Below, in pieces: positions 42,641 through 52,091 of a stretch of 64,000 nucleotides of DNA. The position numbers and the translations under genes are program-made. The notes below the pieces were generated by a model. That model was not told where the DNA came from, searched no databases, and saw only the letters and a program-made list of their open reading frames with translations. The stretch's first letter is position 1. The number at the start of each line of letters is the position of its first letter. The stretch comes from Lachnospiraceae bacterium GAM79. Its GTDB lineage: Bacteria; Bacillota; Clostridia; Lachnospirales; Lachnospiraceae. Location: assembly GCA_003584705.1 (NCBI GenBank), contig AP018536.1:1302001-1366000 (forward strand). The letters are read 5' to 3'.

Positions 42641-43489
42641 TTACTTCACAGTCACGGAAGTGATGTGAGGGTTCACACCTTCGTACCAGTACAGGAAACC
42701 TTCCATATCGATGGTGTCACCGATCTTTAAGTTCTTTACAGCGTTGTAAACATCGGTGGTGTTGTCGCACAGATAAGACTCAACGGTGAAGGTATAGGTC
42801 TGACCATTCAGAGAAACGTTGAAGTACAGGTCGTTACCGTCTTCACCGGAACCATCGTAGTTGTACAGGAAAGCAACATCATTGCCGGTGGCATCCTGGC
42901 TGGCTTCTACAGTCATACCCTTGAAAGCTACGAACTGGTTCTGATAGTTGATCAGATCATCAGTACCTAACAGATCGGTCACATCGGTAACGGGAGCGAT
43001 GTAGCTGCCCTCTTCGATCTCGAAGGTAGCACCTTCAGCAATCTCTACTTCACCGGACCACTCGGTCTTATAACCGGTTACTTTGATCTTGGTACCGGGT
43101 ACCAGCTTAGCATAATCCTCTTCGGAACATACGGAATTGTAGATGAAGTAAGCACCATCCTGATCCTGGGTGTACAGGGTAGCCTTATCTTCCCACCAGG
43201 ACTGTTTAGCCTGAACATAAGCCTCGATCACAACTTCGGAATCGAGATCAGCAGCCATGTACTCTTCGTAGGTCATAACACCCTCGGACTTCTCATCAGC
43301 AACAGCTTCAGCAGCCTCGGTAGAAGCTTCCGTAGCAGCGGCTTCGGTAGTAGCGGCTTCGGTAGTAGCAGCCTCGGTGGTGGCAGCAGCGGTAGATTCA
43401 GCAGCAACGTCTGCATTGCTGTTTCCACATGCAGCGAGAGACAGAACCAGAGCCATAGCCATGGTTAATGCAAGTGTCTTCTTTTTCAT
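42641..43489 (-). CDS. Secreted lipoprotein with OB-fold-like domains
   Basis: A 282-residue lipoprotein: signal peptide with lipobox LAAC, then a low-complexity Ala/Thr/Glu linker built on repeated TTEAA units, then two similar segments (YEEYMAADLDSEVVIEAYV to KIKVTGYKTEW; NQFVAFKGMTVEAS to IDMEGFLYWY). The alternating beta pattern and the phrases KIKVTGY and TIDMEGFLYW suggest tandem OB folds. Function unknown. The start at 43489 follows GGAGGATT. The repetitive linker can expand or shrink by slippage. Confidence 0.7.
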   Translation of the reverse strand: MKKKTLALTMAMALVLSLAACGNSNADVAAESTAAATTEAATTEAATTEAAATEASTEAAEAVADEKSEGVMTYEEYMAADLDSEVVIEAYVQAKQSWWEDKATLYTQDQDGAYFIYNSVCSEEDYAKLVPGTKIKVTGYKTEWSGEVEIAEGATFEIEEGSYIAPVTDVTDLLGTDDLINYQNQFVAFKGMTVEASQDATGNDVAFLYNYDGSGEDGNDLYFNVSLNGQTYTFTVESYLCDNTTDVYNAVKNLKIGDTIDMEGFLYWYEGVNPHITSVTVK

Positions 43490-43625
43490 AATAATCCTCC
43501 ATTCCTGCGCTTGTGGCGCATATGGGTCTGTGCAGATACACAGACATCTCCTCAATTTATCCGGCGCATTCAGACACCGAACAGTTCCATTATACCTGAA
43601 ACGTAAGATAAATCAAGGCTTTTTG

Positions 43626-43683
43626 CAAAAAGAGCCCCATGCGCAGGATAATACCACCAGATATTATCTTACGAATGGGGCTG
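43626..43683 (-). terminator. Terminator of the sugar ABC operon
   Basis: On the minus strand, AGCCCCAT and ATGGGGCT (43676-43683 and 43634-43641) pair, with inner AGATAATA/TATTATCC complementarity, followed by CTTTTTGC. It follows the last gene of the operon by six bases. Confidence 0.75.
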
Positions 43684-43688
43684 AAAAA

Positions 43689-45284
43689 TTACTTCTTTCT
43701 GTTTTTTAAATATTCCCGCCCTACATACAGGAGGATCAGAACCCAGGTGACTGCAAGTGTGCTTAACAGGATCACGGAAGCCCGGGGCATGGCACCCAGT
43801 TCCTTTTTGCCGAAGGAGGCATCACTTCCCTGACCGAGACGGTACAGGCTTTCTACATCGCTGTAAAGCTTTTGTATGTAGGTATCATCCACAGTCTCTT
43901 TTCTGCGGGTGGACTTCACCACGTTTTCAATCAACTGTCCGGAGGCATCACGTAAGGATGCGGAACCGTTAAATACCGGTGTAACGAAGGTGTTGTCTAC
44001 GTTGTCAAGCAACAGTTTGGAAGCCTCAATTTTCACCGCATAATGCGTACTGTTATCCGCACCGCATTCGGACAGATAATCCTGATACTCTGCGGAGTTC
44101 TGTGCCTTAGAGGTTACAGGTACATAGCCTTCTGTCTCGGAATAAGCAATCTGCACATCGTTGGTGAGCAGATACTGGGCAAACAGCCAGGATGCCAGTA
44201 CTTCCTGGGAGTCTGATTTATTGAAGACGCAGACGGAAGGACCCTGGGAGATCATTTCGGGATGCTCCGGGTCAAACTGGGGAATCATCCGCACGGCGGT
44301 CTCAAACTGCACCAGAGAGTCCTCGCTGATATCCGACAGCGGAGCGTCCGTACCCATCCAGGTGGCTCCGGCGGTGGAATCAATGGCAAAAATACATTGC
44401 CCGGCATTCAGGAAGTTCGCAGGATAACCGGAGATCTTGAAGGTGGAAAAGGCACCGCTTTTTACATGTCCGGCAATACCATACAGGAGATCCGTGGTAG
44501 TATCGTTGAAAAGTTCAATGCTGCCGTCAGCCGTGGAATATCCCGCATTCTTTTGCTTTAACATCTGGATCATCATGTTGTCGGTGGACTTGTAGATAAA
44601 TGGGATCAGTACATTCTGCCCGTTGACCACATAGGTGCCGTCCGCATTTTGGGCGGTGGCAGCCTCGGAGACTTCCCAGATGAAGTCCCAGGTCAGTACA
44701 TCCGGCAGAGTATATCCAAGATTTTCCACGTAGGTCTTATTCACGTAGCAGGCCTCGGTGGAACGCATGTAAGGAACGGCATAGTAATGACCGTCGATGG
44801 AGCATTCATTCAAAAACTGAGGAATGACTTCTTCTCTGGCAGGACCGTCATAGGCAAGATCTGTGCCGCCCAGACCGTATTTTTCATCGGCAAACAGGTC
44901 ATCCAGAGGAACTACAGTATTCTGCCCGGTGAGGTAGGTGGCAATGTGATCCGGGTAGGTGATACAGACATTGGGTGTCGTATTGGTGGAAATATTGGTA
45001 ATGACATCGTTGTAAATTTTGCCGTAATCCGTGTATAGATTCAGGTTCACCGTGATATTGGGATACAGGGCTTCAAAATCCGCAATGGCTTTCTTGTAGA
45101 TTTCCGTCTGGGTTTTGTTGGTATCATTTTTCGCCCAGAAGGTGATCTCATAGTTCCTGGAAGTATCGAACTCCTCAGGAACAGTGAATTCCGGCAGGCC
45201 TTTCGAACCATGGCAGCCGGTCAGGGACAGAGACAGAGTGCCCACGGCACATAATAATGCCAGTTTTTTGCTGAATCGACTCAT
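43689..45284 (-). CDS. Sugar ABC transporter binding lipoprotein with C-terminal membrane helix
   Basis: A 531-residue family-1 extracellular binding protein. The N-terminus has a lipobox (SLTGC); the body shows YEITFWAKNDTNKTQ, VCITYPDHIATYL and HYYAVPYMRSTEACYVN. Unusually a second membrane segment (RASVILLSTLAVTWVLILLYV) followed by basic residues lies at the extreme C-terminus, giving anchors at both ends. It is the last gene of the operon, after both permeases, and its start overlaps the upstream permease stop by four bases. Substrate is probably an oligosaccharide, given the GH13 gene nearby. Confidence 0.85.
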   Translation of the reverse strand: MSRFSKKLALLCAVGTLSLSLTGCHGSKGLPEFTVPEEFDTSRNYEITFWAKNDTNKTQTEIYKKAIADFEALYPNITVNLNLYTDYGKIYNDVITNISTNTTPNVCITYPDHIATYLTGQNTVVPLDDLFADEKYGLGGTDLAYDGPAREEVIPQFLNECSIDGHYYAVPYMRSTEACYVNKTYVENLGYTLPDVLTWDFIWEVSEAATAQNADGTYVVNGQNVLIPFIYKSTDNMMIQMLKQKNAGYSTADGSIELFNDTTTDLLYGIAGHVKSGAFSTFKISGYPANFLNAGQCIFAIDSTAGATWMGTDAPLSDISEDSLVQFETAVRMIPQFDPEHPEMISQGPSVCVFNKSDSQEVLASWLFAQYLLTNDVQIAYSETEGYVPVTSKAQNSAEYQDYLSECGADNSTHYAVKIEASKLLLDNVDNTFVTPVFNGSASLRDASGQLIENVVKSTRRKETVDDTYIQKLYSDVESLYRLGQGSDASFGKKELGAMPRASVILLSTLAVTWVLILLYVGREYLKNRKK

Positions 45285-46159
45285 CCTTTGGTACCTCCTC
45301 TGGCAACGCCTGCCATGACTTTTTTACGGAATACGAGGAACAACACCACCAGAGGGACGGAAATCACGACCACCGCAGCCATCATGGCGGGGATGTTCTC
45401 TCTGCCGAAACCATTCTCACGGATCTCCTGGATGCCGTTGGATACCAGATAGTAATCCGGATCATCGGTGATCAGTCTGGGCCACACATAGGAGTTCCAG
45501 CATTCAATAACCTTTAGGATCACGATGGTGATCAGCGTGGGCTTGCAGATGGGCACCATGACCTTGCGCAGATATCGCAGATCGGAAGTACCGTCTACCT
45601 TGGCGGCATAATACAGCTCGTCCGGAATCTGTGCGAAATTCTCCCGCAGCAGATAGATATAAAATACGCTGGTCACGGAAGGCAGGATCAGACCGGTGAA
45701 GGTATTGCGCAGATCCAGATTCGTGATGGTGGTGAAATTCGTAATGACCACCAGTTCATTGGGAATCATCATCAGAGATAAAAATAACGTAAAGATCAGA
45801 TCTTTTCCGGCAAAGTTCAACCTTGCAAAAGCGAAGGCTGCCAGGGTGATGACCACCAGCATGATGGCAGTGGTGACCACGGTGAAAAACAAAGTGTTCC
45901 ACAGGTATCTTCCCAGAGAAACAGTGGTAAAAGCGTCCACGTAGTTCTGCAAAGTGGGAGACAGGGTGAAAAACTTCGGAATATATTCTGCATTATAGGA
46001 GCCGTAGCTTTTTACGGAGGTCAGTACCATCCAGTAAAAGGGGAACAGTACGATCAGTGCCCACAGACACAGAAAAAGGTAGACGATCCCATTGCGGATA
46101 TTGCCGCGGATCCGGGTGCGTTTCTCGATTTTTTCATAATCAGATGTAACATCAGACAT
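45281..46159 (-). CDS. Carbohydrate ABC transporter permease (MalG-like)
   Basis: A 292-residue permease with six helices and the coupling motif YAAKVDGTSDLRYLRKVMVP (EAA loop). It forms the channel with the upstream permease. ATG at 46159 or GTG at 46162 can both be served by AGGAGGT; ATG gives the better spacing. It overlaps the binding-protein gene by ATGA. Confidence 0.9.
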   Translation of the reverse strand: MSDVTSDYEKIEKRTRIRGNIRNGIVYLFLCLWALIVLFPFYWMVLTSVKSYGSYNAEYIPKFFTLSPTLQNYVDAFTTVSLGRYLWNTLFFTVVTTAIMLVVITLAAFAFARLNFAGKDLIFTLFLSLMMIPNELVVITNFTTITNLDLRNTFTGLILPSVTSVFYIYLLRENFAQIPDELYYAAKVDGTSDLRYLRKVMVPICKPTLITIVILKVIECWNSYVWPRLITDDPDYYLVSNGIQEIRENGFGRENIPAMMAAVVVISVPLVVLFLVFRKKVMAGVARGGTKG

Positions 46160-46176
46160 CACAAAGACCTCCTTTC

Positions 46177-47070
46177 TTATACATAGTGGACATGCTTTTT
46201 GCTGACCAGCAGATTGATGCAGGTGATGGTCAGGACGATGGCAAACAGCAGGATCGCCGCTGCGGAAGCATAGGAAGGATAGCCGCCGCTGTCACCGTAG
46301 AGCATATCGTAGACGTAGCCGACAATGGTATTCATCTCTGCGGCATTTAAGTTCGTGCCGAACAGCGCCACGGCATCACTGTAGGCTTTGAATGCGCCGA
46401 TAAAGCCGGTGATGATCAGGTAGAATACCATGGGGGAGATCATGGGCAGTGTGATCTTGGTGAACATCCGGAAACGGGAAGTGCCGTCCACTCTTGCCGC
46501 ATTGTAGTACATGGGGTTCACACTGGCGAGAGCACTGGTCAGGATCAGAATCTTAAAAGGCATAACGATCCAGATGGTGTAAAAGCACAGCACGAACATT
46601 TTCGCCCAGTAGGGTCCGTCGATGAAATCCACGGAGCTGCCGCCGAAAAACTGGATCAGCAGATTGATCAGACCGTCGGAGTAAGGGGTCTTTTTGAAAA
46701 GAATCATGAAGACCAGACCGACCGCCAGAGTATTGGTTACGTAGGGCAGGAAAAATATGGTCTGGAACAGATCCCGCAGCGGTTTGACGGAGCTTAAGGC
46801 AGCGGAGATCAAAAGCGCCAGTCCGGTGGAGACCGGAACGGTGATGATGACCAGAATGAAGGTATTTTTCAATGCCTGTAAAAAGTACGGATCGTGGAGC
46901 ACATAGGAGTAATTGTACATGCCTACGCCATAAAAGGTCTGGGATGCGGAATTGTAACCCTCTTCAAAGGAGTACACGAATACGTCGATCAGAGGATAGA
47001 TCATAAAAGCACCCAGAAACAGGAATGCCGGCAATAGATAGAGCCAGGCTTTCAGATTTTGTTTTTCCAT
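46177..47070 (-). CDS. Carbohydrate ABC transporter permease (MalF/UgpA-like)
   Basis: A 297-residue permease with six helices, N-terminal AWLYLLPAFLFLGAFMIYPL and EAA loop YNAARVDGTSRFRMFTKITLP. Its start at 47070 follows TTGAGGTTTCTT; an in-frame extension to 47094 has weaker support. It pairs with the MalG-like permease. Confidence 0.9.
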   Translation of the reverse strand: MEKQNLKAWLYLLPAFLFLGAFMIYPLIDVFVYSFEEGYNSASQTFYGVGMYNYSYVLHDPYFLQALKNTFILVIITVPVSTGLALLISAALSSVKPLRDLFQTIFFLPYVTNTLAVGLVFMILFKKTPYSDGLINLLIQFFGGSSVDFIDGPYWAKMFVLCFYTIWIVMPFKILILTSALASVNPMYYNAARVDGTSRFRMFTKITLPMISPMVFYLIITGFIGAFKAYSDAVALFGTNLNAAEMNTIVGYVYDMLYGDSGGYPSYASAAAILLFAIVLTITCINLLVSKKHVHYV

Positions 47071-47132
47071 AAGAAACCTCAATTCTTTCTGCAACCCATG
47101 AATAGCGTCGGACTACAGAATCGGATAAAATA

Positions 47133-48239
47133 TTAAAAGCGGATGCGTTCTTCGGTGTCGGTGCAAAAGAGGAATACTTTTGCGGGTTTTAAGGCGAAAT
47201 GCACTTTTCCGGTGGGAAGAGATTTCCCTCCGTCGGCATCAATAATGGAACGGATGGTAGCGTTCTGGGACTTTTCATGGGTGGAAACAATGCTCACATC
47301 CCGGCCCATGACCTCCAGACGCACCAGATCGCAGGAGAGCGGTCCGTCCTCTTTTAATACAAAACCTTCCGGACGAATGCCGACATGCACAGTCTGATCC
47401 GCTACCCCGGGAGCAGGCAGAACAGCTTCGGAGCCGATGTATAACTGTCCGCTCTTCACTTCACCGTCAAAGACATTGATGGGAGGTGTGCCGAGGAACT
47501 TTGCAACGAACAGATTCACGGGATCATCATATACGTTCTGGGGCTTGCCGATCTGCTGTACGATACCGTCCTTCATCACGACGATCATATCGGAGATGCT
47601 CATGGCTTCGTCCTGATCGTGGGTAACGAAGATGGTGGTGATCTGCGTCTCCTGCTGGATCCGGCGGATCTCTTCTCTGGTCTGGAGACGGAGTCTGGCA
47701 TCCAGATTGGAGAGAGGCTCGTCCAAAAGAAGAACGCGAGGCAGCTTGACTAAGGCTCTGGCGATGGCAACACGCTGCTGCTGACCGCCGGAGAGCTCAT
47801 TGGGTTTGCGCTCTAACAGGTGATCGATCTGTACCAGCTTTGCCGCTTCCAGCACGCGCTTACTCATCTCTTCTTTGGAAAGCTTGTCAGCACCCTTCAG
47901 ATTCTCCAGAGGGAACTGAATGTTTTTTTCCACAGTGAGGTGGGGGTAGAGGGCATAGTTCTGGAACACCATTCCGACACCGCGGTTCTCGGGCGGAAGT
48001 CCGGTGACATCATCTTCGCCGAAAAAGATCTTGCCCTCGGTGGGTTTCAGCAGACCGCAGATCAGATTCAGGGCAGTACTTTTGCCACAGCCAGAGGGAC
48101 CTAAAAGTCCGATCAGCTTGCCGTCGGGGATCTCGAAGTCGAAGTCATTCACGGCAATGACGTCCTCACGGTTCTTCCTGCCGCGGACAGGACCGCGGGC
48201 GGGGAATTTCTTGGTCAGATGCTGTAATACGATTTTCAT
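47133..48239 (-). CDS. Sugar ABC transporter ATPase (MsmX/UgpC type)
   Basis: A 368-residue ATPase: Walker [13 protein letters not shown], signature [15 protein letters not shown], Walker B VLLLDEPLSNLD, and a C-terminal MalK-like TOBE domain (VHVGIRPEGFVL). A short basic insert (ARGPVRGRKNRED) lies near residue 20. MsmX-type proteins can serve several importers; here it is the first gene of the operon, so it probably serves this one. Its leader runs through a nested palindrome. Confidence 0.92.
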   Translation of the reverse strand: MKIVLQHLTKKFPARGPVRGRKNREDVIAVNDFDFEIPDGKLIGLLGPSGCGKSTALNLICGLLKPTEGKIFFGEDDVTGLPPENRGVGMVFQNYALYPHLTVEKNIQFPLENLKGADKLSKEEMSKRVLEAAKLVQIDHLLERKPNELSGGQQQRVAIARALVKLPRVLLLDEPLSNLDARLRLQTREEIRRIQQETQITTIFVTHDQDEAMSISDMIVVMKDGIVQQIGKPQNVYDDPVNLFVAKFLGTPPINVFDGEVKSGQLYIGSEAVLPAPGVADQTVHVGIRPEGFVLKEDGPLSCDLVRLEVMGRDVSIVSTHEKSQNATIRSIIDADGGKSLPTGKVHFALKPAKVFLFCTDTEERIRF

Positions 48240-48281
48240 GTGTATATTTCCTTTCTTATAATGAATTCAAAATAAGTCGAA

Positions 48282-48439
48282 CAGTTCAGGCCGCGCCATT
48301 CGCAAAGCCGCGTTATCACGCTTTTACGTCACTTCGTGACTGCCTTTGCTCATAAAGTGGCGCTCTGTGCATGAATATATTCGTTCACAAAATCATGCGA
48401 GCATGATTTATGTTCTCGGATATATTCATGACTGAACTG
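48282..48439. repeat. Nested palindrome upstream of the sugar operon
   Basis: CAGTTCAG (48282-48289) pairs with CTGAACTG (48432-48439). Inside, CATGAATATA (48370-48379) pairs with TATATTCATG (48421-48430), and AATCATGC-GA-GCATGATT (48391-48408) forms the core. Another hairpin, GTCACTTCGTGAC, lies near 48336. The rest of the 48240-48536 gap shows no gene. Confidence 0.75.
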
Positions 48440-48536
48440 TTGCGCTAAATTCCATAGGAATCTCGCAAAATCGCAAATGATTTTCAGATTCTATGGGAAT
48501 CTTTCAAAATCCTACAGCGATTTGTAGCAAATGACC

Positions 48537-49286
48537 CTAAATCCCATATGAGTCCTTCAAATCACTGGATATATGATCCAGATCGGGGTATACGAAGCTC
48601 TCGGAGATGCCGAATACCCGCAGGCTTTCAATAAAGTATTGTTTCCGCCCGGAGGGGATAATGATCTTATACAGCATATTTTCATCGCAGATATCTTCCA
48701 GACGTTCCAGAGAGTTATGTACGGTGAAGTTGGAGTATTGGGAGTACATGCGGAGGTTATTCTCTGTGGAGCTGCAAGCCAGGATCTTGTTTTTCAATTC
48801 CGGATTGTGGTGGTTGTGTTTGAAGGCGGGCAGCAGCATTTCCTGTGTAGTGTCTGCATCAATGGGATAGATGCAGTTGCCGAATCCTTCCTTCTCGTTC
48901 AACAGCCCCGGTGTCAGTACCCAGACACAGGCATCGGTGTCCGGAGTCTCCCGGTAAGTCTCCGTGGCGAAAAATACGGCGATCAGGGGAGACTGGGTCC
49001 AGTCTAACATTCTCGTGGGCAGACCGTAGTGCTGCATCAGGGAGACCCAGCCGGCGTAATTGTGTTTGTCGGGAGGATTGTCCAGGATCTGTCTCGCCCG
49101 GATATAGAAATCATTGGCAATATAGCGTTCGGAGTCCAGTCTTTTCTGGCTTCGTTGGATGGAAGGGATCAGAGTCAGATCCGCATTCTCTTCCCCGCGG
49201 AACCAGAGGCGGACGCCGTGCTTTTGGCGTAATGTACTGACGAACTGCAGGAGCTCATCGATGGTGCTTACTTTCTGTGTTAACAT
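48537..49286 (-). CDS. FRG-domain protein
   Basis: A 249-residue protein whose first half is an FRG domain: VRLWFRGEENADLTLIPSI, with the name-giving FRG, then LMQHYGLPTRMLDWTQSPLIAVFFA. FRG domains are widespread in bacteria and phages with no settled function. The second half is not recognised. It lies between the sugar transporter and the GH13 gene on the opposite strand to the latter. Confidence 0.85.
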   Translation of the reverse strand: MLTQKVSTIDELLQFVSTLRQKHGVRLWFRGEENADLTLIPSIQRSQKRLDSERYIANDFYIRARQILDNPPDKHNYAGWVSLMQHYGLPTRMLDWTQSPLIAVFFATETYRETPDTDACVWVLTPGLLNEKEGFGNCIYPIDADTTQEMLLPAFKHNHHNPELKNKILACSSTENNLRMYSQYSNFTVHNSLERLEDICDENMLYKIIIPSGRKQYFIESLRVFGISESFVYPDLDHISSDLKDSYGI

Positions 49287-49320
49287 GATAGACCTCGTTC
49301 TTATTTCTTTATCTTGGCTG

Positions 49321-49480
49321 GATGCCTGCGGATTGTTTTGTGCTACGCACTCTCACTTCTACGCTCCGCTTCGGCCCGTGCTAAACATGTGCCACTGGCA
49401 CATAGCACCCTGCCCGCTATTCGCATATCGTGAAGCTTACGCTTCCCTTTTATGCTCATATCGGGGCATCAAGCTACTTT
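49321..49480. repeat. Hairpin-rich intergenic mosaic
   Basis: GTGCTAAACATGTGCC-ACT-GGCACATAGCAC (about 49378-49408) is a strong hairpin, flanked by CGAAGC-like and GTGAAGCTTACGCTTC elements. Sequence style matches the other hairpin islands of this window. The remaining bases to 49592 hold the GH13 leader. Confidence 0.6.
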
Positions 49481-49592
49481 ATTATAGATGTTTTTTCGTA
49501 GTTGTACAAGTAGCCATTCTGTGGTATGTTAAAAGAAAGTATCGGAAAACGTTTTTTACAGGAGACATGAAGAAAAGGGAAGGAGCAGGAAT

Positions 49593-51131
49593 ATGGCAAA
49601 GTGGCTTGATAATGCAATCTTTTATGAAATTTATCCCCAGTCTTTTCTGGATACCAACGGTGACGGTATCGGCGATTTTCAGGGTATCATAGAAAAACTG
49701 GATTATATTAAGGAACTGGGATGCAATGCGATCTGGATGAATCCCTGTTTTGCATCCCCCTTCGGAGACGCAGGCTATGATGTGGCGGACTACTATCAGG
49801 CAGCTCCCAGATACGGCACCAATGCGGACCTGAAGCGTCTGTTTCACGAAGTACACAAGCGGAATATGCATATCCTGTTAGACCTGGTGCCGGGACATAC
49901 ATCTGTGGCACATCCCTGGTTTAAGGAGTCCTGTAAGGCAGATCGTAATGAATTTACTGATCGTTATATCTGGACCGACAGCACCTGGGGACAGCTGGAA
50001 AACATGGGAAGTCTGTGCGGTATCTCCGAGAGAGAGGGCTCAGTGATCGTGAACTTTTTCGCACACCAGCCGGCACTCAATTACGGATTTTATAAAAAGA
50101 CACAGGACTGGCAGCAGGATCCCGATGATCCGGGTCCTAAGGCGACGCTTGCAGAGATGGAAAATGTCATGCGGTTCTGGATCGGCATGGGCTGTGACGG
50201 CTTCCGTGTGGATATGGCAGGTTCTCTGGTGAAAAATGATGAGGACAGCAAGGGAAACATTGCTCTGTGGAGAAAGGTAAGAGCGTTCCTGGATGCAGAG
50301 TTCCCCGAGGCAGTGCTGGTATCCGAATGGGGAGAACCGGACAAGTCCCTGCAGGGCGGCTTCCATATGGACTTTTTACTTCATTTTGGACCGTCTCATT
50401 ATAACGATCTGTTCCGCTGCGAGGAGCCTTTCTTCTCCGGAAGAGGTAAAGGCGATGTGGCAGCCTTCGTGGAGAAATATAAGGAAAATTATGAAAAGGC
50501 ACAGCGCAAGGGTCTGATCTGTATTCCCTCCGGCAACCATGATATGGATCGTCTGGCGAGAAGCATTCATGGGGAGGAATTAAAGGTGGCATTTGCATTC
50601 CTTCTGTCCATGCCAGGTGCACCGTTCCTGTATTACGGTGATGAGATTGGTATGCGCTATGTGGAAAATCTGCACTCCGTAGAGGGCGGTTACGGACGCA
50701 CCGGTTCCCGCTCGCCCATGCAGTGGGATCATACCACCAACGCCGGTTTCAGCGCAGCACCGAAGGAAAAGCTCTATGTCAAACAAGATGAATCTGCAGA
50801 CCGTCCCACGGTGGAAGCGCAGATGGCAGATCCGGATTCCCTGTATCATGAGATTCAGAAATTAATTAACATCCGTCAGGCGCACAGCGCATTGCAGAGC
50901 CGTGGAGAGATCGAGTTTGTCTATGCCGAGGAAAAACAATATCCTCTGGCGTATCTGCGCAGTGACGACAAGGAGAAGATTCTGGTCATCATCAATCCGG
51001 CGGACAGAGAGGTCAGCTTCGACGGAGACTATGCGGTAAAGGAAGCATTGTATACCTTCGGAGGGGAAGCTGCATTTGCAGGCGGAAAGGTTACTGTGCC
51101 CGGGGGCAGCGCCGGATTTTATCTGTTGTAG
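49593..51131 (+). CDS. GH13 alpha-amylase-family glycoside hydrolase
   Basis: A 512-residue cytoplasmic enzyme (no signal peptide). Catalytic residues follow the GH13 plan: nucleophile Asp207 in GFRVDMAGS, acid/base Glu245 in SEWGEP and Asp317 in GNHDMDR; region I is DLVPGHTSVAHPWF. The N-terminus WLDNAIFYEIYPQSFLDTNGDG is like oligo-1,6-glucosidases and sucrose-type enzymes. It probably splits an imported oligosaccharide. A palindrome GGAAAACGTTTTTT at 49544-49557, upstream of the AAGGGAAGGAGC ribosome site, could be a LacI-type operator. Confidence 0.9.
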   Translation: MAKWLDNAIFYEIYPQSFLDTNGDGIGDFQGIIEKLDYIKELGCNAIWMNPCFASPFGDAGYDVADYYQAAPRYGTNADLKRLFHEVHKRNMHILLDLVPGHTSVAHPWFKESCKADRNEFTDRYIWTDSTWGQLENMGSLCGISEREGSVIVNFFAHQPALNYGFYKKTQDWQQDPDDPGPKATLAEMENVMRFWIGMGCDGFRVDMAGSLVKNDEDSKGNIALWRKVRAFLDAEFPEAVLVSEWGEPDKSLQGGFHMDFLLHFGPSHYNDLFRCEEPFFSGRGKGDVAAFVEKYKENYEKAQRKGLICIPSGNHDMDRLARSIHGEELKVAFAFLLSMPGAPFLYYGDEIGMRYVENLHSVEGGYGRTGSRSPMQWDHTTNAGFSAAPKEKLYVKQDESADRPTVEAQMADPDSLYHEIQKLINIRQAHSALQSRGEIEFVYAEEKQYPLAYLRSDDKEKILVIINPADREVSFDGDYAVKEALYTFGGEAAFAGGKVTVPGGSAGFYLL

Positions 51132-51225
51132 TTGGTGGAATGTATTTTAAAAGAAGTGGATGATCAGTCTGGCGTAGCGGAGGAGCTTTCGAAAAAATGA
51201 TTGCGGCATCTCTAAAAAAATATGC

Positions 51226-51231
51226 TATAAT
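51226..51231 (+). promoter_or_regulatory. Extended -10 promoter before queH
   Basis: TATGCTATAAT contains a TGn extension before TATAAT (51226-51231). A TTGCGG at 51201-51206 is 19 bases upstream, a wide spacer tolerated with an extended -10. Confidence 0.5.
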
Positions 51232-51268
51232 GAGCGTAATGCTAGAGTATAAATGAAAAGAGAACCGT

Positions 51269-51931
51269 ATGAATCAGGTAAATTATCAGAAAGAATTAGA
51301 GAAAATTTTAAATACCTTACAGGAGAAGGGCGAGGCAGCGTCGGATTACCGACCGCCCCGCCTGTTTCTGCATAGCTGCTGTGCACCGTGCAGCAGTTAT
51401 TGTCTGGAATATCTGTGCCGTTATTTTTTGATCACGGTATTTTATTACAATCCCAACATTTCCTTTTCGGAAGAATATCGAAAGCGTGTGGCGGAGCAGA
51501 AGCGTCTGATCGCAGCTTATAATAAAGAAGAAAAGGGATGGCCCATCGACATCGTGGAGGGAGATTATGAACCGGAGCGTTTTTATGAGATGGCGAAGGG
51601 CTACGAGAACTGTCCCGAAGGGGGAGAGAGGTGTTTTCGCTGCTTCGACCTGCGGCTGCGCAGGACTGCGGAGCTGGCGGCAGATGGCGGTTATGACTAT
51701 TTTGCCACGACCCTGACCATCAGCCCTCTGAAAAATGCGGCGAAGATCAATGAGATCGGGCAGGCACTGTCCGGGGAATATGGTATCCCCTGGCTGCCCT
51801 CGGATTTCAAGAAAAAGAACGGGTATAAGAGATCCATCGAACTGTCCGCAGAGTATGAGCTGTACCGGCAGAATTACTGCGGCTGTGCCTTTTCCAAGGC
51901 GGAGCGGGAAGCACAGATTGCAAATGCGTAA
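51269..51931 (+). CDS. queH: Epoxyqueuosine reductase QueH
   Basis: A 220-residue protein of the DUF208/QueH family. The paired cysteines LFLHSCCAPCSSYCLEYL near the N-terminus and RCFRCFDLRLRRTAEL bind the metal cluster; TTLTISPLKNAAKINEIG and FKKKNGYKRSIELS are also diagnostic. It carries out the last step of queuosine tRNA modification without cobalamin, replacing QueG. No other queuosine gene is nearby. Confidence 0.92.
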   Translation: MNQVNYQKELEKILNTLQEKGEAASDYRPPRLFLHSCCAPCSSYCLEYLCRYFLITVFYYNPNISFSEEYRKRVAEQKRLIAAYNKEEKGWPIDIVEGDYEPERFYEMAKGYENCPEGGERCFRCFDLRLRRTAELAADGGYDYFATTLTISPLKNAAKINEIGQALSGEYGIPWLPSDFKKKNGYKRSIELSAEYELYRQNYCGCAFSKAEREAQIANA

Positions 51932-52091
51932 TTGCGTCTTGCGGGATGAGGAATTTTAGGATATAGTAGAAATATTGAAAACAGCGCAGAAGCGTGAGAG
52001 ATAGAAATTGTGACTGCACAAGATATTCCGGTACATTACAGGAAGTAACGGAATACCGGCAGATTACTGAAAGGTATGAGGATTGACTGAC

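Noticed and set aside
49544..49557. Catabolite-responsive (cre) element before the GH13 gene
   Set aside because: GGAAAACGTTTTTT has the CG centre but misses the TG and CA ends of the consensus, so it is noted only as a possible LacI-type operator.
51932..52091. T-box or other riboswitch before argS
   Set aside because: No T-box sequence or specifier loop was seen; only an imperfect hairpin (ATTCCGGTACATTAC/GTAACGGAAT).
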